Part shown: positions 45,782 through 56,761 of the stretch, in pieces
Numbering within the stretch: the first letter of the stretch is position 1
Layout of the letters: each line of letters starts with the position of its first letter
Assembly: GCF_017302275.1 (NCBI RefSeq)
Contig: NZ_JAFLDR010000010.1
Span: 1-64,000, forward strand
From: Sulfuritalea sp.
GTDB taxonomy: Bacteria; Pseudomonadota; Gammaproteobacteria; Burkholderiales; Rhodocyclaceae
DNA length: 64,000 nt
Reading direction: 5' to 3'
The notes under the pieces: model-generated
What the model was told of the DNA's origin: nothing
Database searches by the model: none
The model's input: the letters and a program-made list of their open reading frames with translations, nothing else
Made by a program: the position numbers and the translations under genes

Positions 45782-47339
45782 GCCTTGCCCCGCCCTGTGA
45801 TCGTGCGCTGCGCGCCAGGTGGTCGGCGATGCGATGGGCCAGCGCGATGATGGTGAAGGTCGGATTGGCGAAGCCGGCGGAGGGAAACACTGAGCTGCCG
45901 GCGACGAACAGGTTGCGCGTGCCATGCACGATGCAGTCGCGGTCGACCACGCCGCGCCTCGGATCGTCGTGCATGCGCGTCGTCCCCATGTGGTGCTGGT
46001 CGGCGATCCGCGCGGCCGGGTCGTGGGCGTTGAATTCGATGCGGATGCGTCCCAGCGCCTGGCCGCCTAGCCGGTTCGCGATGAGGCCGAGGGAGCGCTC
46101 AAGGTTATGGGCTTCCTGTTCGCTGGTCCGGAAGCGGACGCTGACCCGGCGCATGCCGTAGTCGTCGGTGCGGGTCGACAGGGTGACCCGGTTGTTGGGG
46201 TCCGGCGTCGCTTCGGGCAGCGCGAAAAAGGAAAACAGCGCAGCCTCGCCCTGGCCCGTGCTTTTCGCGAAGCCCGCGACGGCGCGTTCGACGAAATCGT
46301 TCTTGCCGCCGTCGCCCGCACCGAGGTTCAGCCCGATGCCGAGTTTCAGCAATTGCTCGCGCAGCTTCGCGACTTGGCGTTCGCCGCGATACAGGCGCTG
46401 GCGACGACCGTACTGCAGCGCGAGGCCCAGGTTCAGGAGGCGCTCCCGGCGCTTTATGTCGTCGTCGAGCGAAAGGCAGATGCGCCCCTTCGTGGCGCGC
46501 AGCCGCGCTTCCATGTCGCGGGCCGGGGTGTCGGCGAAGACGATCTGGCCCGCGCCCCAGATCGGCGTGTGCGACATGAAGTAGCGGCCCAGCTGGTCGT
46601 GCCGGTTGCCCAGGCCGGCAGGGTGCGCGCCGGTCGAATTGAGCAGGATCCTGGCGTTCTCGATGCCGCCGGTGGCCAGTACGAAGTAGCGCGCGGCAAT
46701 CCTGGAGCGCTGCCTTGCCTTGTCGACCACCGCGAGCGCCTGGACGTCGCCGCCTGGTGCACTGTCGAAGGCCATCGCATTGGCATGGAGGAACAGCGTG
46801 ATGTTTTCCGCGCGTACCAGTTCGTCGCGATACTCGGTGCCGAAGCGCAGCGTCGGATCGCTGTGCTGGAACGGGACCAGCACCAGGCCTTCCGAGTGCG
46901 CGCCGTCGCGGGTAAGCGCCCTGCGGTCGCGGCCGTCGGCAAAAAAGGATTGCAGACCCAGCTGTTTCGATGCCCGGTCGTAATAGGGCAGCAGCTCCTC
47001 GCGGCCGAATGGCCAGGCGATGCTGGCCGGCAGCCAGTCCTTGCGTTCCAGGTCATAGGCATCGAGCGGGCGGCAGACGCCACCCCAGCAAAAGCTGCTG
47101 CCGCCGAACAGCCGCGAGCGGGTGGTGGATAGGTAGTCCGGCGGCAGGCCGACGGTGTCGCCCTCGTAGCTTTTCTGCGAGTCCGCTTCGTAGTCGAAGC
47201 CGCCGGCTTCAACCAGGGCGATGCTGAGCGATTTCGGCAGGCTGCGCGCGACGGTGATGCCCGCCGGGCCGGAGCCGACGATGCAGACATCGAAGGGCTG
47301 GTCCGGTTTGCCTGCGGCGGCGGATGCGCTGGCGATCAA
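45774..47339 (-). CDS. GMC-family FAD-dependent oxidoreductase
   Basis: The 521-residue flavoprotein has an N-terminal Rossmann motif (FDVCIVGSGPAGITVARSL), LFGGSSFCWGGVCRPLD, and a C-terminal QHHMGTTRMHDDP stretch and GSSVFPSAGFANPTFTIIAL end, all typical of GMC/cellobiose-, choline- or sorbitol-dehydrogenase-like enzymes. The start is a TTG at 47339, inferred as the first start before the conserved region. It has no signal peptide of its own; the adjacent Tat protein probably exports it. No cytochrome subunit is nearby, so the electron acceptor is unknown. Confidence 0.85.
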   Translation of the reverse strand: MIASASAAAGKPDQPFDVCIVGSGPAGITVARSLPKSLSIALVEAGGFDYEADSQKSYEGDTVGLPPDYLSTTRSRLFGGSSFCWGGVCRPLDAYDLERKDWLPASIAWPFGREELLPYYDRASKQLGLQSFFADGRDRRALTRDGAHSEGLVLVPFQHSDPTLRFGTEYRDELVRAENITLFLHANAMAFDSAPGGDVQALAVVDKARQRSRIAARYFVLATGGIENARILLNSTGAHPAGLGNRHDQLGRYFMSHTPIWGAGQIVFADTPARDMEARLRATKGRICLSLDDDIKRRERLLNLGLALQYGRRQRLYRGERQVAKLREQLLKLGIGLNLGAGDGGKNDFVERAVAGFAKSTGQGEAALFSFFALPEATPDPNNRVTLSTRTDDYGMRRVSVRFRTSEQEAHNLERSLGLIANRLGGQALGRIRIEFNAHDPAARIADQHHMGTTRMHDDPRRGVVDRDCIVHGTRNLFVAGSSVFPSAGFANPTFTIIALAHRIADHLARSARSQGGARHG

Positions 47340-47414
47340 GGTCGGTCGGGCAAGTGGCTGTGCTGCGCTGTCGCGGCCAGGTTGTGCTTCAATTCGCCGG
47401 GGTCTTGAACGGAC

Positions 47415-48671
47415 TCAGGCACGAACATCGCCATTGCCGAGCACGATCCATTTCAGCGAGGTGAGGCCTTCGAGGCCGACCGGGCCGCGGGCGTGGAACT
47501 TGTCGGTGGAAATGCCGATCTCGGCGCCGAGGCCGAACTCGAAGCCGTCGGCGAAGCGCGTCGAGGCATTGACCATCACCGAGGCCGAGTCCACCTCGCG
47601 AAGAAAGCGCATGGCGTGCGTGTAGTTCTCGGTGACGATGGCCTCGGTGTGCGCCGAGGAATACTTGTTGATGTGCGCGATGGCCTCATCCACGCCGGCG
47701 ACGATCCTCACCGAAATGATCGCGGCGAGGTATTCGGCGTACCAGTCCTCTTCCGTCGCGGCGATGGCCTGTGGCACCAGTTTGCGGGTTTCCTCGCAAC
47801 CACGGATCTCGACCCCCTTGGTGGCGAGCATGGCGCAAAGAGTCGGCGCCAGCGACACGGCGACGCCCCGCGAGATCAGCAGCGACTCGGCGGTGTTGCA
47901 GGTGCCCAGCCGCTGGGTCTTGGAATTCTCCAGGATGGCCAGCGCCTTCGCCGGGTCGGCCGCGTCATCGACGAAGACGTGGCAGTTGCCGTCGAGGTGC
48001 TTTATCACCGGCACCCGCGCATCCTTCGAGACGCGCTCGATCAGGCCCTTGCCGCCGCGCGGCACGATGACATCGACGTATTCCGGCATGGCGACGAGGA
48101 GGCTCACTGCTTCGCGGTCGGTGGTCTCGACCACCTGCACCGCCGTTGCCGGCAGTCCGGCCGCGGCGAGTCCCTCGCGCACGCAGGCGGCGATCGCCTG
48201 GTTGCAGCGGATGGCTTCCTTGCCGCCGCGCAGGATCGCGGCGTTGCCCGATTTCAGGCACAGCGCGGCGGCATCGGCCGTGACGTTGGGGCGCGCCTCG
48301 TAGATGATGCCGACCACGCCCAGCGGCACGCGCATCCTGCCCACCTGGATGCCGGAGGGACGGCGCTTCAGGTCGCTGATCTCGCCGATCGGGTCGGGCA
48401 GGGCGGCGACCTGCTCGATGCCTTGGGCCATGGCTTCGACGCCTTTTCCGGTCAGTGTCAGGCGGTCGATCATCGCCGCGTCGAGGCCATTGGCCTGGGC
48501 TTCGGCGACATCGGCGGAATTGGCCGCGAGCAGTTCGGCCGTGCCGGCGCGGATCGCTGCAGCCATCGCCAGCAGGGCGGCATTCTTGGCAGCGGTCGAA
48601 GCGCGTGCCGTGGCCCACGAAGCGTCGCGGGCCTGGCGGCCGACTTGCTGCATGTAGTCCTTTACGTCCAT
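47415..48671 (-). CDS. proA: Gamma-glutamyl phosphate reductase ProA
   Basis: The 418-residue ALDH-fold enzyme makes glutamate-5-semialdehyde from gamma-glutamyl phosphate, the second step of proline synthesis. The catalytic cysteine lies in [34 protein letters not shown] and [13 protein letters not shown] are family signatures. It ends the leuS-lptE-holA-proA cluster, 27 bp after holA. A minus-strand copy of the dispersed repeat (47839-47862) encodes AVSLAPTL. ProB is not in the window. Confidence 0.97.
   Translation of the reverse strand: MDVKDYMQQVGRQARDASWATARASTAAKNAALLAMAAAIRAGTAELLAANSADVAEAQANGLDAAMIDRLTLTGKGVEAMAQGIEQVAALPDPIGEISDLKRRPSGIQVGRMRVPLGVVGIIYEARPNVTADAAALCLKSGNAAILRGGKEAIRCNQAIAACVREGLAAAGLPATAVQVVETTDREAVSLLVAMPEYVDVIVPRGGKGLIERVSKDARVPVIKHLDGNCHVFVDDAADPAKALAILENSKTQRLGTCNTAESLLISRGVAVSLAPTLCAMLATKGVEIRGCEETRKLVPQAIAATEEDWYAEYLAAIISVRIVAGVDEAIAHINKYSSAHTEAIVTENYTHAMRFLREVDSASVMVNASTRFADGFEFGLGAEIGISTDKFHARGPVGLEGLTSLKWIVLGNGDVRA
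47839..47862 (-). repeat. Dispersed 24-nt repeat, copy 11 (sense to proA, minus strand)
   Basis: On the minus strand this is CGCCGT, GTCGCT, GGCGCCGACTCT followed by T. It is the second minus-strand copy and encodes AVSLAPTL, the same reading frame as the copy in the hydrolase gene at 56.9 kb. Confidence 0.85.
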
Positions 48672-48698
48672 AATGGTTCCCGAGTTTCCTTTGCCGCG

Positions 48699-49655
48699 TC
48701 AGCGGCCATAACTTGTCACCCCTCTCCCCTGGGGAGAGGGGCGGGGGTGAGGGTTCTCACCCATGCGAGTTATCTTCAACGCCAGTTGAAGAAACTCGTC
48801 CCAGACATCACCGCGCGCCAGACCCTTGATCATGCGGTCAATCCTTGCCGCCTGCAAGAGTGCGCGCATTTTGGTCGATGCGGCAGAGCTGTTGCGCGCC
48901 TCCGTGGCCAGCGCCCAGAGCACCAGCGGTGGCGCCGCATCTTCGCCCTTGAGGCCTTCCAGCGTGCGCGCGGCACGTACCGTGTCGCGTGCCTTGAGCG
49001 CGTCGCGCAGATCGGACACATCGTAGCGGGCGACGTTCATCACGGCGGCCTCGACCTGTTCCAGGGAGATTTCGCCGGGAGGATGGATCAGGCCGAGCTT
49101 CTGGATTTCCTGGTGCGCGGCAAGCAGGTTGCCTTCGACGTGGGCGGCGATGAACTCCAGCGCGGCGCGCGGTGCGCTCTGCTTCTGCCGCGCCATGCGC
49201 TCCGCGATCCATTGCGGCAGGCGCGCCAGCGGCGGCGCGTTGCACTCGATGGCCACGCCCGCGTTCGACAGCACCGTGACCCAGGCGGCCTTCTTCGCCT
49301 GCCAGTCGAGTTCTGGGAGGGTTATCAGGGTGACGATGCCGGGCCCCAGGGTTCCGATGTAGCGCTGCAGCGCCTCGCTACCCTCGCGCCCGGGCTTGCC
49401 CGAAGGGATGCGCAGGTCGACCAGCTTGGAGCCGCCGAACAGCGACATGTTGCCGGCAGCGAGGAAAAGCTCCTCCCACTTGAAGCCGGTGCCGGCGACG
49501 ATCACTTCGCGTTCCTCGAAGCCCTGCTTGCGCGCGGCGGCGCGGATCGCGTCGCCGGCCTCGATCACCAGCAGCGGCTCGTCGCCGTGCAGGAGGTACA
49601 GAGGTGCCAGCGGCTTGTCCAGATGCGCCGCGAGCTGTTCGGGACGCAGCAGCAT
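48699..49655 (-). CDS. holA: DNA polymerase III subunit delta HolA
   Basis: The 318-residue clamp-loader subunit opens the beta clamp. It has an AAA+-like core (LYLLHGDEPLLVIEAGDAIR) and TLPELDWQAKKA, and VEGNLLAAHQEIQKLGLI near residue 175. The last 20 or so residues (NPHPRPSPQGRGVTSYGR) are encoded by a GC-rich palindromic repeat and extend beyond the usual C-terminus. It lies between lptE and proA, 27 bp before proA on the minus strand. Confidence 0.93.
   Translation of the reverse strand: MLLRPEQLAAHLDKPLAPLYLLHGDEPLLVIEAGDAIRAAARKQGFEEREVIVAGTGFKWEELFLAAGNMSLFGGSKLVDLRIPSGKPGREGSEALQRYIGTLGPGIVTLITLPELDWQAKKAAWVTVLSNAGVAIECNAPPLARLPQWIAERMARQKQSAPRAALEFIAAHVEGNLLAAHQEIQKLGLIHPPGEISLEQVEAAVMNVARYDVSDLRDALKARDTVRAARTLEGLKGEDAAPPLVLWALATEARNSSAASTKMRALLQAARIDRMIKGLARGDVWDEFLQLALKITRMGENPHPRPSPQGRGVTSYGR
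48719..48741. repeat. GC-rich palindromic repeat supplying the holA C-terminus
   Basis: CCCCTCTCCCC, T, GGGGAGAGGGG is a perfect palindrome around one base, followed by a G-rich run. It lies within the coding end of holA and resembles REP/intergenic palindromes that encode PHPxPSPxGRG peptides. Confidence 0.72.
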
Positions 49656-49660
49656 TTTCC

Positions 49661-50239
49661 CTACTCGGCAACCTTGACGGGCTGGAGTTTCGCCGCCGCC
49701 AGCCGGCGCATCAACTGCTGCACCAGGTCGTTCTGCATGTCGCGCAGCAGCAGGGCTTCCTCGGACTCCTTGGACAGCACCAGGTCGTCGCTGAAGGTGA
49801 TTTCGCGGCGCAGCGTGATGGTGCTGGCGGGCAGGTATTCGACCGGGCCGGTCACCGGTGCGTCGCTGTACTTGACCGCCGGTGCCGCAGGCGCCGTGAC
49901 GTTGCCATGCACTTTGAAGCTGAAGTGGCGCACCAACTGGTATTCGCGCGCGCGGCCGGCGGCGGTGAGCGAGAGGATGATCTTCTCGCTGCGGTCGCCG
50001 AGTATGGTGAGCACCGCTTCCGCCTCGCGCGGGTCGGACACCACGCGCGTGCCCGGCGAGGAGGCTTCGATGGTACGTTTCAGGTGGGCGTAGAACTCGG
50101 AGGTTTCCGCCAGCGACAGCGCGATGGTGGCGAACGGCAGTCTGTAGCCGGGCAGTTCGGCGCTGCCACGCAGCTTGAAGCCGCAACCGGCGAGCAGTAC
50201 CAGCAGCAGCGTGAGGATGCTCAGTTTGGCGGCGCGCAT
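49661..50239 (-). CDS. lptE: LPS-assembly lipoprotein LptE
   Basis: The 192-residue lipoprotein starts MRAAKLSILTLLLVLLAGCG; the lipobox LLAGC has the lipidated cysteine at residue 19. The mature part begins GFKLRGSAELPGYRLPF, typical of LptE, the plug partner of LptD in the outer-membrane LPS translocon. It lies between leuS and holA, as is standard in proteobacteria. LptD is not in the window. Confidence 0.93.
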   Translation of the reverse strand: MRAAKLSILTLLLVLLAGCGFKLRGSAELPGYRLPFATIALSLAETSEFYAHLKRTIEASSPGTRVVSDPREAEAVLTILGDRSEKIILSLTAAGRAREYQLVRHFSFKVHGNVTAPAAPAVKYSDAPVTGPVEYLPASTITLRREITFSDDLVLSKESEEALLLRDMQNDLVQQLMRRLAAAKLQPVKVAE

Positions 50240-50256
50240 TGCAGCTCTCCGGACGG

Positions 50257-52920
<2,664 letters not shown>

Positions 52921-52953
52921 TTATACCCGCCGACTCTGTGTGAAAGGATTTGC

Positions 52954-53826
52954 ATGCGTCCCTTGAACCGGCTGTTTACCGGGGTTTTCGCCCTTGTCGC
53001 CTTCCTGTCCGGCGCGGTCTGGGCCGCGGCGCCCGCTACGGTCGAAGTCGTTCAGGCGCCCGCATGGCTGGATCGCGGCGGCATGACGCAGCCGCTGGCG
53101 GCCGGCATGGAAATCAAGAGCGGCGACGTGGTGCGCACCGGGTCCGGCGCGCGCGCCTACCTGATGCTGGCCGAGGGCAGCCGGGTCAAGCTTGGCGAAT
53201 CGGCGCGCTTCAGCGTGCACACGCGCAGCCTGCAACCGGAAAAAACCTTTCGTGGCGCGCTCGATGTCCTCGCCGGAGCGTTCCGTTACACCACGGGGAA
53301 GCTGAAAAAGGCCCAGCCGCGCGAAGTGGCGATCCGCGTCGGAACCGCCACGATCGGCATTCGCGGCACCGACGTTTGGGGCAAGACCGACAAGGACGGC
53401 GATCTGGTGGCCCTGCTCGAAGGTCGCATCGAGATCACCCGTGCCGGCCAGGTGACCGAGATGGCCGAGCCGCTGACCTACTTCGACGCTCCCAGCGGCC
53501 AGTCGGCGGCCGTCAAGCCGCTCGATCCCGAGGTATTCAAGAAACTGGCGCGGCAGACTGAAATCCTTGCCGGCGACGGTGCGGCGAGCGCACGGGGCAA
53601 GCGGAGCATCCTCGCCGGCAGCGCCGACAGCGAGGCGGGCGCCCTGGCGATCTACGATCAGGCGCGCGATGCGGGTTTTGCGGCGCGCATACGGCCGCGG
53701 GAAATGGAAGGCGGCGGCTGGGCCTACGACGTGGTGCTGGGCGGCTATGCCAGCGCGGCGGAAGCCGGCGTGGCCGCCGCCCGCTTGAAGGCGGCGACGG
53801 AACTTATGCCGCGCGTGGTGAACTAG
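52954..53826 (+). CDS. Exported FecR-domain protein with a C-terminal SPOR-like region
   Basis: The 290-residue protein starts MRPLNRLFTGVFALVAFLSG with a signal peptide ending near AAAPA. The FecR-like beta domain includes SGDVVRTGSGARAYLMLAEG, VKLGESARFSVHT and IGIRGTDVWGK. A C-terminal SPOR-like stretch (AGFAARIRPREMEGGGWAYD) suggests peptidoglycan binding. It has no TonB receptor neighbour, so it is unlikely to be an anti-sigma factor. AAAGGA precedes the ATG. Its stop TAG overlaps that of the convergent gene (CTAG). Confidence 0.8.
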   Translation: MRPLNRLFTGVFALVAFLSGAVWAAAPATVEVVQAPAWLDRGGMTQPLAAGMEIKSGDVVRTGSGARAYLMLAEGSRVKLGESARFSVHTRSLQPEKTFRGALDVLAGAFRYTTGKLKKAQPREVAIRVGTATIGIRGTDVWGKTDKDGDLVALLEGRIEITRAGQVTEMAEPLTYFDAPSGQSAAVKPLDPEVFKKLARQTEILAGDGAASARGKRSILAGSADSEAGALAIYDQARDAGFAARIRPREMEGGGWAYDVVLGGYASAAEAGVAAARLKAATELMPRVVN

Positions 53827-54176
53827 CCGGGGACTTGCTGCCGCTGCCGCGGGGCGGAGCCGAACAGGCGCCAGCCGCGTGCGGACAGCGCCGACGCCTC
53901 ATGCATCGCTTGCATCGACACGGCCCAGAAGCGGGCCTGGGTGCGCGCCCATCGCCGCCAGCCGAATGAGGCGGCGTCCTGGCGCAGGGATTCCGCAGCG
54001 ACCAGTTCCATCAGGCGATCCACCGCGAGCTTGAAGTAGGTTGCGGAACCGTGTGTCGCCTGACGCGCGGCCCAGCGCTCGGCGTCGTGCCACAAGGTGG
54101 CCGCGCGCGCGTCGCTGATGCCGGCCTTCTTGGCCAGCCAGGGCAGCAGTTTGGGTGTCTTGGGCGGGGTTCTCAT
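53823..54176 (-). CDS. Orphan arginine- and tryptophan-rich small protein
   Basis: The 117-residue protein starts MRTPPKTPKLLPWLAKKAGI and continues with helices rich in A, R and W (LWHDAERWAARQATHG, then WARTQARFWAVSMQAMH). No family is recognised; there is no signal peptide. CAGGAG precedes the ATG at 54176. The 5' untranslated region carries a 12-bp perfect hairpin (54197-54227), and the gene's stop overlaps that of the FecR gene. It could bind RNA or a membrane surface, but this is a guess. Confidence 0.5.
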   Translation of the reverse strand: MRTPPKTPKLLPWLAKKAGISDARAATLWHDAERWAARQATHGSATYFKLAVDRLMELVAAESLRQDAASFGWRRWARTQARFWAVSMQAMHEASALSARGWRLFGSAPRQRQQVPG

Positions 54177-54196
54177 GGTGTTTCTCCTGTTGTTCG

Positions 54197-54227
54197 GGCC
54201 ATCCCGGCCTTGTGAGCCGGGATGGCC
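54197..54227. promoter_or_regulatory. Strong hairpin in the 5' region of the orphan gene
   Basis: GGCCATCCCGGC and GCCGGGATGGCC pair perfectly over 12 bp across a 7-nt loop, ending 21 bp before the orphan ATG on the minus strand. On the plus strand it is followed by TTT. It may be a leader hairpin or terminator-like element. Confidence 0.55.
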
Positions 54228-54407
54228 TTTCCAGCACGCAACGTGGTGCATCGCAGCATGCCGGATTCTACAGGCAACGTATGGGTGAATTACTCTAAGG
54301 CAACAAAATTTGGTGCAACGCAAAACGCACGGGAATTTCGTTTGATTCCGGTGCCGGCGGCCATTGTTAGTGCTTACTCCCGAAGATCGTGGCCGCAACC
54401 CGGTCGA

Positions 54408-54413
54408 TATAAT
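54408..54413 (+). promoter_or_regulatory. -10 box upstream of the UvrD-type helicase gene
   Basis: A perfect TATAAT lies 26 bp before the ATG at 54440. The -35 region about 17 bp upstream is poor. The surrounding 54290-54350 is markedly AT-richer than the window average, which fits a promoter region. Confidence 0.4.
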
Positions 54414-54439
54414 CGCGTTTCCACCCGCCGGCCCAGTCC

Positions 54440-56761
54440 ATGAATCCCCTGCTTCTCCACCTCAACGCGCCGCAGTTGGCCGCTGTCACCCTGCCGCCGG
54501 TCCATGCCCTGATCCTCGCCGGCGCCGGTTCCGGCAAGACACGTGTGCTGACCACGCGCATCGCCTGGCTGATTTCGACCGGGCAGGTGTCGCCGCCCGG
54601 CATCCTCGCCGTGACCTTCACCAACAAGGCGGCCAAGGAAATGCAGACGCGGCTGGCGGGCATGCTGCCGATAAACGTCCGCGGCATGTGGATCGGCACC
54701 TTCCACGGCCTGTGCAACCGCCTGCTGCGCGCCCACCATCGCGACGCCGGCCTGCCGCAGCTGTTCCAGATCCTCGATTCCGCCGACCAGCAGTCGGCAG
54801 TCAAGCGCCTGCTCAAATCGCTCAATGTCGATGACGAGAAGTTCCCGCCGCGCGAGCTGTGCCACTTCATCAACGCGCAGAAGGAGCAGGGCCTGCGCCC
54901 CGCCGCGGTCGAGGCATGGGATGACTGGGCGAAGAAGCGCGTCGGCCTCTATGAGGCCTACGAAGCGCAATGCCAGCGTGAAGGCGTGGTCGATTTCGCC
55001 GAACTGTTGCTGCGCTCCTACGAGCTGCTGGAGCGCAACGAGCCCCTGTGCCGGCATTACCAGCAACGTTTCCGCCACATTCTTGTTGATGAGTTCCAGG
55101 ACACCAACAAGCTGCAATACCGCTGGTTGAAGCTGCTCGCCGGAGGGGCACCTGGCGCCAACGCAGGGCCGTCCCAAGGAGGCGCAGTGTTCTACACGGA
55201 GCCGCGCAGCGGCGAACTACAGTCACCCCCGCCCGCGGGGCGGGGGTCGGGGGGTGGGTGCTGTCTGTTCTGCGTCGGCGACGACGACCAGAGCATTTAC
55301 GCCTTCCGCGGCGCCGACGTCGGCAACATGGCCGACTTCGAACGCGAGTTCAAGGTGACGAACCTGATCCGCCTGGAGCAGAACTACCGCTCGCACGGCA
55401 ACATCCTCGACGCGGCCAACGCCATCATCAAGAACAATCCCTCACGCCTGGGCAAGAACCTGTGGACCGAGGCCGGCAGCGGCGAGCCGATCCGCGTCCA
55501 TGAAGCCTATGGCGAGGGCGACGAGGCGCGCTGGATCGTCGAGGAAGTCAAGGCCCTGCAGCGCGATGGCCACGCGCGCGCCGAGATCGCCCTGCTCTAT
55601 CGCAGCAACGCGCAGTCGCGCGCGCTGGAACATGCACTGTTCAACGCCGGCCTGCCCTACCGCGTTTATGGCGGGCTGCGCTTCTTCGAGCGCGCCGAAA
55701 TCAAGCACGCCCTGGCCTACCTGCGCCTGATCGCCAATACCGACGACGACACGGCGTTTGCCCGCGTCGTCAACTTCCCCACGCGCGGCATCGGCGCGCG
55801 CAGCCTGGAAACCCTGCAGGATGCCGCGAAGGCCGCCAACAGCAGCCTGCACGCGGCGATTCCGCAGGTCAGTGGCGCCGGCGGCGCCAAGCTTGCCGCG
55901 TTCGCGCAACTGATCGTGACTTTGCGCGATGCCGCCCACCTGCCGCTGCCGGAACTGGTCGACCACGTGCTCGAACTGTCCGGTCTGCGTGCCCATTACA
56001 AGAATGAGAAGGAAGGCCAGGAGCGGCTGGACAACCTCGACGAACTGATCAATGCCGCCGCCAGCTTCGTCGCCGAGGAAGGCACACCCGACCCGGACGG
56101 CGAGATCACCGGGCAGTACGGCAACGACCTGTCGTCGTTCCTCGCCCATGCTTCGCTCGAGGCCGGCGAACACCAGGCCGGCGAGGGCGACGACGCGCTG
56201 CAACTGATGACCGTGCATTCCGCCAAGGGCCTCGAATTCAACGTGGTCTTCATCAGCGGTCTGGAAGACGGCCTGTTCCCCCACGAGAACTCGCTGACCG
56301 AAACGCGGGACGGAAAATCGGGCCTGGAGGAAGAGCGCCGCCTGATGTACGTCGCCGTCACCCGCGCGCGGCAGCGGCTCTATCTCAGCTTCGCGCAGAC
56401 CCGCATGCTGCATGGCCAGACCCGCTACAACCTGCCCTCGCGTTTCCTCGACGAGGTGCCGGAAGAACTGGTGAAATGGCTGACACCGCGCGCCGGCAAG
56501 GGCGGCTTCGCGATGCAGGATTCGGCCAGCGGTTCGTATGGATCGTCGGGTACTTCCTCCTATGGCGCGGCGCCGCGCCGCAGCGAGTCCTCCGCTGGCA
56601 GCGGTTTCCGCATCGGCCAGAGCGTGATGCATGCAAGATTCGGCCTCGGCGTCATTATCAACGCCGAAGGCAGCGGAACCGACGCCCGCGTGCAAGTGAA
56701 CTTCGGCAATGCCGGCATGAAGTGGCTGGCCCTGTCGGTCGCCAAACTGGAGGCAGCATGA
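54440..56761 (+). CDS. uvrD: UvrD/Rep-type superfamily I DNA helicase
   Basis: The 773-residue helicase unwinds DNA in repair or replication restart. Walker A is AGAGSGKT (28-34), motif II is DEFQDT (near 217-222), and motif III-like VGDDDQSIYAFRGAD and QNYRSHGNILDAAN follow. Motif VI-like VTRARQRLYLSFAQ lies near 640. The Tudor-like C-terminus (GQSVMHARFGLGVI) is present. About 35-40 residues (GAPGANAGPSQGGAV to SGGG) are inserted before the CVGDDDQSIY motif, encoded by an inserted repeat. The stop overlaps the next start (ATGA). Rep rather than UvrD cannot be excluded. Confidence 0.9.
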   Translation: MNPLLLHLNAPQLAAVTLPPVHALILAGAGSGKTRVLTTRIAWLISTGQVSPPGILAVTFTNKAAKEMQTRLAGMLPINVRGMWIGTFHGLCNRLLRAHHRDAGLPQLFQILDSADQQSAVKRLLKSLNVDDEKFPPRELCHFINAQKEQGLRPAAVEAWDDWAKKRVGLYEAYEAQCQREGVVDFAELLLRSYELLERNEPLCRHYQQRFRHILVDEFQDTNKLQYRWLKLLAGGAPGANAGPSQGGAVFYTEPRSGELQSPPPAGRGSGGGCCLFCVGDDDQSIYAFRGADVGNMADFEREFKVTNLIRLEQNYRSHGNILDAANAIIKNNPSRLGKNLWTEAGSGEPIRVHEAYGEGDEARWIVEEVKALQRDGHARAEIALLYRSNAQSRALEHALFNAGLPYRVYGGLRFFERAEIKHALAYLRLIANTDDDTAFARVVNFPTRGIGARSLETLQDAAKAANSSLHAAIPQVSGAGGAKLAAFAQLIVTLRDAAHLPLPELVDHVLELSGLRAHYKNEKEGQERLDNLDELINAAASFVAEEGTPDPDGEITGQYGNDLSSFLAHASLEAGEHQAGEGDDALQLMTVHSAKGLEFNVVFISGLEDGLFPHENSLTETRDGKSGLEEERRLMYVAVTRARQRLYLSFAQTRMLHGQTRYNLPSRFLDEVPEELVKWLTPRAGKGGFAMQDSASGSYGSSGTSSYGAAPRRSESSAGSGFRIGQSVMHARFGLGVIINAEGSGTDARVQVNFGNAGMKWLALSVAKLEAA
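55148..55258 (-). repeat. Hairpin-rich dispersed repeat, copy 2 (in frame inside uvrD)
   Basis: In reverse orientation this matches the folB-leader element: GCCGC-nnn-GCGGC (55201-55213) and CCCCCGCCC/GGGCGGGGG (55226-55246), and the complement of CCTCCTTGGGnCGGCCC. It adds about 37 residues to the helicase without breaking the frame. Confidence 0.72.

Noticed and set aside
48636..48652. GGCGGCCGACTTGCTG as a plus-strand repeat copy.
   Set aside because: Only part of the core matches and the left block is absent.
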